The notes under the pieces were generated by a model, which was given only the letters and a program-made list of their open reading frames with translations, had not been told where the DNA came from and made no database searches. DNA of 32,878 nucleotides, taken from Kiritimatiellia bacterium. Lineage in GTDB: Bacteria > Verrucomicrobiota > Kiritimatiellia > RFP12 > UBA1067. Positions 25,815 through 32,878 of the stretch are shown here, piece by piece. The stretch spans positions 1 to 32,878 of the forward strand of contig JAEEOY010000150.1 in assembly GCA_016284515.1 (NCBI GenBank), given 5' to 3'. The position numbers and the translations under genes are program-made. How positions within the stretch are numbered: position 1 is the stretch's first letter; each line of letters starts with the position of its first letter.

Positions 25815-26461
25815 GCGTCGGCGGGCGGATCCTCGACGCCGTCTGGCCGCGGCGGTGCGAGGTCTGCGGGGCGGATGTCGACAGACCGGGGCGGTACATC
25901 TGCGCCGACTGCCTGAACCGCGTTCCATTCGTGCGTCCGGAAGATGGCGTCTACGAGATTCCGGACGCCGCGAGCGCCGTCCGCTTCGAGTGCGAGACGC
26001 GCGAGATGATACTCGGCTTCAAGTTCAACCGGCGCGTGTGGCTGAGGGACGACTTCGCGGACTGGCTCGAGGCCGCCGCGGCGTCCCGCTTCGACCTTGC
26101 CGCCGTAGATCTCGTCGTCCCGATGCCGACGACGGTTCGTCACCGCATGGACCGCGGCTACAATCCGTGCGATCTGCTGGCGCGCGAGCTTGCGCGGCGC
26201 ATGTGCCGCGTCTGCCGGCGCGTCCTCGCGAGGTGCGGGAAGTTCGCGCGCCAGGGCTCTCTCAACGAAGAGGAGCGGCTCGAGAACGTGAAGGGCACTT
26301 TCGCGGTGAGGTGTCCGGAGTACGTCCGCGGCAGGACCGTCCTTGTGGTGGACGACATAATGACCACTGGTGCGACACTTGCGGAGTGCGCCAGGACGCT
26401 GAAGGCATCGGGCGCATCGCGCGTCTGGAGCGTAACGTTGGCGCGCAGCGTCCGCACATGA
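25811..26461 (+). CDS. comF: ComF-family phosphoribosyltransferase with N-terminal zinc ribbon
   Basis: RCEVCGADVDRPGRYICADCLNRV, RGYNPCDLLARELARRM, PRPP motif VLVVDDIMTTGATLAECARTL. GTGA overlap with preceding stop. Confidence 0.87.
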   Translation: MSVGGRILDAVWPRRCEVCGADVDRPGRYICADCLNRVPFVRPEDGVYEIPDAASAVRFECETREMILGFKFNRRVWLRDDFADWLEAAAASRFDLAAVDLVVPMPTTVRHRMDRGYNPCDLLARELARRMCRVCRRVLARCGKFARQGSLNEEERLENVKGTFAVRCPEYVRGRTVLVVDDIMTTGATLAECARTLKASGASRVWSVTLARSVRT

Positions 26462-26568
26462 CCGACTTCGGACGATAAGGCGCTGTAATCCGCGGATGAG
26501 GCGTAATTTTGCGGAATTATGTCGTCCTCAGAAAAGACTTCATTTTCCCACTCCACGCGCCGCGGCAA

Positions 26569-26579
26569 TTTGGTATAAT
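26569..26579 (+). promoter_or_regulatory. Extended -10 promoter TTTGGTATAAT for carB
   Basis: TGG-TATAAT 26574-26579. Confidence 0.7.
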
Positions 26580-26623
26580 ATTCGTCCGATTGCAAACATT
26601 TTCAAATTGAAAGGCAGTTGGCT

Positions 26624-29600
26624 ATGAAGCGTGCGGACATTGACAAGGTCCTTATCATCGGTTCTGGCCCGATCGTAATCGGGCAGGCTTGCGAATTCGA
26701 CTATTCCGGAACGCAGGCGTGCAAGGCCCTGAGGGCCTGCGGATACAAGGTCGTCCTGGTGAACTCCAATCCGGCGACCATTATGACGGACCCGGTGATG
26801 GCGGACGCCACGTACATCGAGCCGCTCAACGAGGCGCGTCTCGAGCAGATAATCGAGAAGGAAAGGCCCGATGCCATTTTGCCGAACCTCGGCGGGCAGA
26901 CGGGCCTTAATCTTTCCATGGAGCTCGCGAAGAAGGGCATCCTCGACAAGTACGGCGTGAAGGTCATCGGCGTCAACCTCGGCGCGATCGAGCGCGGAGA
27001 GGACCGCGAGATCTTCAAGGAGACGATGCAGAAGCTCGGCATCGAGACGCCGAAGTCGGGCATCGTCCACTCCGTTGAGGCGGCTATCAACCTCGTCCAC
27101 GACACGATCGGCTACCCGGTCGTCGTCCGTCCCGCGTACACGATGGGCGGAGCGGGCGGAGGCTTCTGCTACAACGACGAGGAGCTGCAGACGATCTGCG
27201 CCCGCGGACTCGACGCCTCGCTCACGCACCAGTGCCTCATCGAGGAGTCGATCCTCAACTGGGAGGAGCTCGAGGTCGAGGTTGTTCGCGACGCCAAGAA
27301 CCAGATGATCGCTGTGTGCTTCATCGAGAACATCGACGCGGTGGGCGTGCATACGGGCGACAGCTTCTGCGCGGCGCCGTTCCTCACGATCTCCAAGGAC
27401 CTCGAGGAGAGGCTGAAGCGCGACGCGTTCAAGATCGTCGAGGCGATCGGCGTCATCGGCGGGACGAACGTGCAGTTCGCGCACGATCCGAAGACGGGCC
27501 GCGTCGTGATCATCGAGATCAACCCGCGCACCTCCCGCTCGTCGGCGCTCGCCTCGAAGGCGACCGGCTTCCCGATTGCGCTCGTCTCCGCCAAGCTCGC
27601 CTCGGGCATGACGATGGACGAGATTCCCTACTGGCGCGACGGAACGCTCGAGAAGTACACGCCGGACGGGGACTACGTCGTCCTCAAGTTCGCGCGCTGG
27701 GCGTTCGAGAAGTTCCGCGCAGTCGAGGACAAGCTCGGCACGCAGATGAAGGCCGTCGGCGAGGTGATGTCCATCGGCAAGACGTACAAGGAGGCCTTCC
27801 AGAAGGCTATCCGCGCGCTCGAGCGCGGCAGGGCGGGCCTCGGCTTCGTCAAGAACTTCCACGACCTCTCGCTCGAGGAGCTTCTCAAGCTCCTCTCCGT
27901 TCCGAACTCCGAGCGCCACTTCCAGATGTACGAGGCGCTCAGGAAGGGCGCGACGGACGAGCAGATCTTCGCGCGCACCGGCGTGAAGGCGTACTTCGTC
28001 CAGCAGATGCGCGAGCTCGTTCAGGAGGAGGAGGAGATCCTCAAGCACAAGGGCGCGAAGCTCCCCGACGACATGCTCGTCCAGGCGAAGAAGGACGGCT
28101 TCAGCGACAAGTACCTCGCGCAGCTCCTCGGCATCGCGGAGAAGGAGATCCGCGACCAGCGCAAGGCGCTCGGATGCAAGGAGCGCTGGTTCGCGGTTCC
28201 CGTGTCGGGAGTCGAGGGCCAGTCGTACTACTACTCGACATACAACGATCCGAAGCCGGGACACGCCGCGTTCGGCGAGGCGCCGGTGTCGTCCAACCCG
28301 AAGAAGGTGATGATTCTCGGCGGAGGGCCGAACAGGATCGGACAGGGAATCGAGTTCGACTACTGCTGCTGCCACGCCGCGATGGCGATGCGCAAGATGG
28401 GCTACGAGACGATCATCGTCAACTGCAACCCCGAGACGGTCTCGACGGACTACGACACGTCCGACAAGCTCTACTTCGAGCCCGTCACGGTCGAGGACGT
28501 CCTGCAGATCTACGAGGCCGAGAAGCCGATGGGCGTGATCGTCCAGTTCGGCGGGCAGACCCCGCTCAACATCGCGCGCGGACTCCAGGAGGCCGGGTGC
28601 AGGATCCTCGGCACGTCCGTCGACTCGATCGACGACGCGGAGGACCGCGATCTCTTCCACTCCATCATGGACCGCCTCGGCATCCCGATGCCGGAGTCGA
28701 TGATGGCGAGCGACATCGACGGCGCGCTCAAGTGCGTCGAGAAGCTCGGCTACCCGATCATCATCCGCCCCTCGTTCGTCCTCGGCGGACGCGGAATGGA
28801 GGTCATCTACGACGAGTCTGCCCTGCGCGAATACGTCGCGAAGGCCGTCGGCGTGACGCCCGACCGTCCGCTCTACCTCGACCGCTTCCTCCACCACGCG
28901 CTCGAGTGCGAGGCTGACGCGCTTTCGGACGGCAAGGACATCTTCATCCCGGCGATCATGCAGCACGTCGAGCTCGCGGGCATCCACTCCGGCGACTCCG
29001 CGTGCGTGCTGCCGCCCGTGTCGATCAGCGAGAAGAACAAGGCGACTATCCTCGACTACACGCGCCGCATCGCGACGGAGCTCAAGGTCGTCGGACTCAT
29101 GAACATGCAGTTCGCGATCGAGGACGACAAGGTGTACGTCATCGAGGCGAATCCGCGCGCGAGCCGCACGGTTCCGCTCGTGTCTAAGGTCGGCGGAGTC
29201 CAGATGGCCGGCATCGCGACGCACCTCATGCTCGGCGACACCGTGAAGTCGATGGGCCTCGACAAGAAGCACGTCGTCCCGTACTTCGGCGTGAAGGAGG
29301 CGGTGCTGCCGTTCGACAAGTTCCCGGAGGTCGACCCCGTTCTCGGACCGGAGATGCGCTCCACGGGCGAGGTTCTCGGTCTTGCGGACAACTTCGGCCT
29401 TGCGTACTTCAAGTCGCAGGAGGCCGCGGGCGCGCCGCTTCCGACGAAGCCTGGACGCGTCCTCGTCTCGCTCACGCAGAAGCAGGCCGACATCGAGTCC
29501 GCCGTCAAGAAGCTCGTGGACCTCGGCTTCACGATCCTCGCGACCGAGGGCACGGCCAACTGGCTCCGCGACCTCGGCATTCCGGCGTATCCCGTCGCGA

Positions 29601-29854
29601 AGATCGGCGAGGGGCGTCCCGACTGCCTCGACGTCGTCAAGAACCGCGAGGTCTCGCTCGTCATCAACACTCCGTCGGTGAAGGCGAACTCCATCGAGCA
29701 CCTCGGGCGCATCCGCAAGGCGTGCATCAAGTACAAGGTGCCGTACCTCACGACCATCGCCGCGGCCTACGCCGCGGCGGAGGGAATCGAGGCCGCGATG
29801 AACGGAAAGGGCGAGGTCAAGTCGCTCCAGGAGTACCACGCGACGATAAGCTAA
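26624..29854 (+). CDS. carB: Carbamoyl-phosphate synthase large subunit
   Basis: KVLIIGSGPIVIGQACEFDYSGTQACKALR; PNLGGQTGLNLSMEL; KKVMILGGGPNRIGQGIEFDYCCCHA; C-terminal MGS domain. Track start TTG 26618; ATG 26624 preferred. Confidence 0.97.
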   Translation: MKRADIDKVLIIGSGPIVIGQACEFDYSGTQACKALRACGYKVVLVNSNPATIMTDPVMADATYIEPLNEARLEQIIEKERPDAILPNLGGQTGLNLSMELAKKGILDKYGVKVIGVNLGAIERGEDREIFKETMQKLGIETPKSGIVHSVEAAINLVHDTIGYPVVVRPAYTMGGAGGGFCYNDEELQTICARGLDASLTHQCLIEESILNWEELEVEVVRDAKNQMIAVCFIENIDAVGVHTGDSFCAAPFLTISKDLEERLKRDAFKIVEAIGVIGGTNVQFAHDPKTGRVVIIEINPRTSRSSALASKATGFPIALVSAKLASGMTMDEIPYWRDGTLEKYTPDGDYVVLKFARWAFEKFRAVEDKLGTQMKAVGEVMSIGKTYKEAFQKAIRALERGRAGLGFVKNFHDLSLEELLKLLSVPNSERHFQMYEALRKGATDEQIFARTGVKAYFVQQMRELVQEEEEILKHKGAKLPDDMLVQAKKDGFSDKYLAQLLGIAEKEIRDQRKALGCKERWFAVPVSGVEGQSYYYSTYNDPKPGHAAFGEAPVSSNPKKVMILGGGPNRIGQGIEFDYCCCHAAMAMRKMGYETIIVNCNPETVSTDYDTSDKLYFEPVTVEDVLQIYEAEKPMGVIVQFGGQTPLNIARGLQEAGCRILGTSVDSIDDAEDRDLFHSIMDRLGIPMPESMMASDIDGALKCVEKLGYPIIIRPSFVLGGRGMEVIYDESALREYVAKAVGVTPDRPLYLDRFLHHALECEADALSDGKDIFIPAIMQHVELAGIHSGDSACVLPPVSISEKNKATILDYTRRIATELKVVGLMNMQFAIEDDKVYVIEANPRASRTVPLVSKVGGVQMAGIATHLMLGDTVKSMGLDKKHVVPYFGVKEAVLPFDKFPEVDPVLGPEMRSTGEVLGLADNFGLAYFKSQEAAGAPLPTKPGRVLVSLTQKQADIESAVKKLVDLGFTILATEGTANWLRDLGIPAYPVAKIGEGRPDCLDVVKNREVSLVINTPSVKANSIEHLGRIRKACIKYKVPYLTTIAAAYAAAEGIEAAMNGKGEVKSLQEYHATIS

Positions 29855-30439
29855 ATGTCCAAGAAGCACTATCCTGTCCGGATACCGCGGTATGCCGCGG
29901 GAATCCGCGCGCAGGAGTCTCGCTCCGGCGGCGCGCGCACATGGTGGGCGCGCCGCTGGCTTGAGGTGCTGGAGCGGATGGGACTCGGCGCGCGGCTCGG
30001 GAGGGGAAAGCACTACGCCGTATCCGGACAGGTCACCGGAATGCGCATAGAGGGTCCGCACGTCGAGGCGCAGGTAGTCGGCACGCGCGAGAATCCATAT
30101 CGGGTCACGATCGACTTCCGCGTTCCCGAGGGCGCGGCGCGCGAGGCGATCGTCTCGCGCATAAAGGGCGAGCCGATGCTCGCCGCGCGGCTCATAGCGG
30201 ACGACATGCCGATGGAAGTCGAGCAGGCGTTCCGCGACTGCGGGCTCGACTTCTTCCCGGGCGGGAAGCTCGCGCCCGGCGTGTACGACATGACGACCGC
30301 GTGTTCGTGTCCGGACTACGCCAACCCCTGCAAGCACGTCTCCGCCGTGTTGCTCATCCTGGGAGAGGAGATCGCGCGGCGTCCGATGACGCTCCTGGAG
30401 CTGCGCGGAATCGGCGAGGAGGAGCTCTATGAGGAGTGA
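29855..30439 (+). CDS. SWIM zinc-finger protein
   Basis: CxCx(n)CxH motif CSCPDYANPCKHVSAVLLILGEEIARRP; N-terminal RTWWARRWLEVLE. ATG directly abuts the carB stop. Confidence 0.85.
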   Translation: MSKKHYPVRIPRYAAGIRAQESRSGGARTWWARRWLEVLERMGLGARLGRGKHYAVSGQVTGMRIEGPHVEAQVVGTRENPYRVTIDFRVPEGAAREAIVSRIKGEPMLAARLIADDMPMEVEQAFRDCGLDFFPGGKLAPGVYDMTTACSCPDYANPCKHVSAVLLILGEEIARRPMTLLELRGIGEEELYEE

Positions 30440-30614
30440 GTGCGCGAAGAAGGAGAGCGCGGTCCTGAAGCGGCTCGGACCCGTTCCGTTCTGGCGAGGC
30501 GAGCGCAAGTGCCTAGACGCCCTCGGCGAGATGTACTCGCGCGCGATGGAGAGCGCCGACAGACGCCTCCTGGCGCTCGAAAAACGCCATCGTTCCAGCG
30601 ACGGAAACAAGTGA
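30429..30614 (+). CDS. Small 61-aa protein of unknown function, coupled to the SWIM gene
   Basis: MRSECAKKESAVLKRLGPVPFWRGERKCLDALGEMYSRAMESADRRLLALEKRHRSSDGNK, 11-nt overlap with upstream ORF and SD GGAGGAG upstream. Confidence 0.5.
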   Translation: MRSECAKKESAVLKRLGPVPFWRGERKCLDALGEMYSRAMESADRRLLALEKRHRSSDGNK

Positions 30615-30636
30615 CGGAGATGCGCCCGAAGGGCAC

Positions 30637-30652
30637 CCCTACGATCGTAGGG
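30637..30652. promoter_or_regulatory. Perfect 16-bp palindrome CCCTACGATCGTAGGG next to a promoter -35
   Basis: Self-complementary; followed by TTGCAT 30654-30659, 17-nt spacer, TATAAT 30677-30682. Confidence 0.6.
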
Positions 30653-30714
30653 ATTGCATCCGCGCGCCGTTGCGTATATAATCTTCAGTGTAAAATCTAG
30701 AGGAGGGTCTGCAC

Positions 30715-30765
30715 ATGAAGATTACGGATATGAGTTTCGGCATTCGGAAGGAGGCGGTCCGATGA
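30715..30765 (+). CDS. 16-codon leader ORF MKITDMSFGIRKEAVR, stop overlapping the next start (ATGA)
   Basis: SD AGAGGAGGG before ATG 30715; TGA 30763-30765 overlaps ATG 30762-30764. Confidence 0.45.
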   Translation: MKITDMSFGIRKEAVR

Positions 30766-32878
30766 CGGCGGCGCTTTTGCTTGCGGCGGCGATGAGCGTC
30801 TTCACGGACGATTTCGCCACGAACCAGACGCTTGCGGAGCACTGGCAGGCGGACGGCGAGATACGCAGCGAGGAAGGCCATCTCGTCGTGGCTCCGGGCG
30901 CGAAGGCGACCTGGCGCGGTTCTGTGCCTGAGAAGTACGTCCTCACGTGGGTCGAGGGCGAGGAACGCCGCTCGCGCCGCGAGGAGTGCACGAGTTCCGA
31001 AAAGCCGAAGGTCGTCTTCATCGCGGGGGCGCGCGCGCGCATCATCGACGATGTCGTCGTCTCGCTTCCGGAGGACGCAAACGCCTCGCCTAACCTGATC
31101 GTGAACTCAGGGTTCGAATTCGACGAGGACGGCATACCCCCGTACTACTGCAACCGCGGCAGCTTCAACTGGCGCAAGCACTCCGGCGACGAGTACGAGA
31201 GCTGGACGCGCGCCTTCATGGTCGACGGGAAAGAGCGGCACTCCGGCAAGCAGTCGCTGCGCATCGTCGTGAATTCGCTTTGGGGCTCGCTCAGCTTCTA
31301 TCCGTGGCGCACGGCCACGCAGAAGGGCGCGCACGGCGTCTTCACAGGGTGGATGAAGGCCGAGCGCCCGGGAATGAAGATCGAAGTCGCGATCGGGAAC
31401 GAGCGCCGCACGTTCGACCTTGCGACGGACTGGGCGCGCTACGAGTTCGCTTCCACGAACATGCCTGCGCCCGGGATCTTCAGCCCGGTGACGTTCAGCG
31501 TCCGCGACCCCGCAAAGTACAGCGGCGCCATATGGCTCGACGACCTTCAGCTCGAATACGGCGACAAGGCGACGGAGTGGCGCGCGAGCGACCTGGACGC
31601 CTCGCGCTTCGGCGCGCAGCCGAAGGTTGAGCGTCCGCCGACGGTGCAGGTGAAGAAGCTGCCAGATGGCGTGCATCCGACTACGGACCTTGCCTCCTGG
31701 GAGAAGTTCGCGGCGGACGCCGGCAGGTTCTACATCAAGCGCCAGGAGCCGATCAACCGCACGCAGGCGTTCCTCGCGTGCGACGACGACAACCTGTACA
31801 TCGGATACCGCAACTTCGGAGAGGACGTTTCGCAGCTCTCGCACAAGCCGTACTTCAAGGACGACACCGGGATATGCATGAACGACTCCGTCGAGGTTCT
31901 GCTTCGCCCGACGGAGGAGAAGAAGAACTACCACTTCTTCTGCGCGCCCAACGGAAGCCGCGCCGACGCCTACGGAGAGGACAAGACATGGGACGGAACA
32001 TGGACCGTCACCGCGCGCGACGCGGGCGGGGCCGTGGAGTACCTCGTGACCGTTCCGTTCGCCGACATCGCCGCGAACGGCATCTCGCCGCGATGGCTCT
32101 TCAACCTCGGGCGCAACGACCGCCACAGCGTGAATCCGCAGTGCCCCGGCACGTCCTACACCAAGGGCGGAGACTTCCGCGACGACGCGTATTGGGCGTC
32201 GCTCGAGCTGCCCGCCGACGTCGCCGCGAAGTGGGCGCGCGTCGCGGACGCGAAGAAGCCAGCGGCGAAGCCGGTCGTGCTAGGACGCCTCGACTTCTAC
32301 ATGAACGAGCCCGAGGCGCGCTGGCGCATATGGGACGAGAAGGGGAAGATGGAGGAGGTGTCGCTCGACATCTCGAAGATGGCGTGCGGGACGAACTCCG
32401 TGACGGTGAAGGCGCACGGACGCGACTGGCCGGTCGAGGTCGTGAAACTCCCATACTGGAAGGGCGCCACGCAGGTGAACCGCTTCTCGAGGTCCGTCAT
32501 GCACGGCGGCGAGCAGGTCCTGATGGTCTCGAACTGCCTGCTCGTGAGGGAGAATCCGAAGAACGACAACGGACGCTACGAGCAGCTGGAGATCATGAAG
32601 AAGCGCGGTTTCCGCTACGGACACCTCTGCACGTTCTCCGACAAGAAATTAACGGAGCAGACGGCCGAGATGCTCGAATACGGCAGGTCCATCGGCATGG
32701 ACTTCATCCTCTGGACCGGTGACAGGGACGGACGGGACGAGACGCGCGCCGATACGCGTGCGCGCCTCAAGGACTTCGACAACATCATCAGCCGCGTCGC
32801 GACCGACGAGCCGGAGCTCGCGCGTCCGAGCGACGAGGTGCGAGACTTCATGATCGAGGAGAAGAAGCACTATCCCTA
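30762..32878 (+). CDS. Secreted protein with CBM9-like domain (3' end outside window)
   Basis: SD AAGGAGG then MTAALLLAAAMSVFTDDFATNQTLAEHW... CBM9-like TQAFLACDDDNLYIGYRNFGED...NDSVEVLLRPTEEKKNYHFFCAPNG...TWTVTARDAGGAVEYLVTVPFADI. Open to window end. Confidence 0.7.
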   Translation, partial: MTAALLLAAAMSVFTDDFATNQTLAEHWQADGEIRSEEGHLVVAPGAKATWRGSVPEKYVLTWVEGEERRSRREECTSSEKPKVVFIAGARARIIDDVVVSLPEDANASPNLIVNSGFEFDEDGIPPYYCNRGSFNWRKHSGDEYESWTRAFMVDGKERHSGKQSLRIVVNSLWGSLSFYPWRTATQKGAHGVFTGWMKAERPGMKIEVAIGNERRTFDLATDWARYEFASTNMPAPGIFSPVTFSVRDPAKYSGAIWLDDLQLEYGDKATEWRASDLDASRFGAQPKVERPPTVQVKKLPDGVHPTTDLASWEKFAADAGRFYIKRQEPINRTQAFLACDDDNLYIGYRNFGEDVSQLSHKPYFKDDTGICMNDSVEVLLRPTEEKKNYHFFCAPNGSRADAYGEDKTWDGTWTVTARDAGGAVEYLVTVPFADIAANGISPRWLFNLGRNDRHSVNPQCPGTSYTKGGDFRDDAYWASLELPADVAAKWARVADAKKPAAKPVVLGRLDFYMNEPEARWRIWDEKGKMEEVSLDISKMACGTNSVTVKAHGRDWPVEVVKLPYWKGATQVNRFSRSVMHGGEQVLMVSNCLLVRENPKNDNGRYEQLEIMKKRGFRYGHLCTFSDKKLTEQTAEMLEYGRSIGMDFILWTGDRDGRDETRADTRARLKDFDNIISRVATDEPELARPSDEVRDFMIEEKKHYP

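Noticed and set aside
25811-26461. ComF as evidence of a competence system
   Set aside because: No other competence genes in the window; ComF-type PRTases are widespread on their own.
26540-30610. 1356-aa reverse-strand ORF
   Set aside because: Antisense shadow of carB and the SWIM gene; Arg/Leu/His/Asp-rich low-information sequence, no domains.

Overview
The window is 32.9 kb of GC-rich bacterial DNA. A Kiritimatiellota/Verrucomicrobia/Lentisphaerae-type host is my inference from gene content only. I see no tRNA, rRNA or CRISPR array. Order of genes: 3' end of trpC; a complete IS3-family insertion sequence (261-1955) with 25-bp imperfect inverted repeats and a 3-bp AAC duplication, inserted exactly after codon 2 of a GH106-like alpha-L-rhamnosidase gene; a secreted He_PIG/InlB-type repeat protein; a secreted protein of unknown family; an orphan sensor histidine kinase; a YggS/PROSC-type PLP-binding protein; rnfC and rnfD without the rest of the Rnf cluster; a DinG-type Fe-S helicase convergent with HrpA; a secreted BNR/Asp-box protein; a stomatin/QmcA-like SPFH protein; a ComF-type phosphoribosyltransferase; carB; a SWIM zinc-finger protein plus a small ORF; and a secreted CBM9-like protein truncated by the window end. 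The most interesting signals are: (1) IS architecture, with an SD-sequestering hairpin, a split orfA, an SD-stimulated A9 -1 frameshift site, and a ~200-nt non-coding tail holding a multibranched palindrome and an outward promoter; (2) a recurrent promoter word TTTGGTATAAT, which in several cases puts the predicted +1 on or within a few nt of the ATG, suggesting leaderless mRNAs; (3) an octameric TTAGGTGG-like array between rnfC and rnfD; (4) tandem DUF3395-like modules inside the GH106 protein; (5) an ATGA-coupled 16-codon leader ORF downstream of a perfect 16-bp palindrome. I found no clear new defence or CRISPR-like system.
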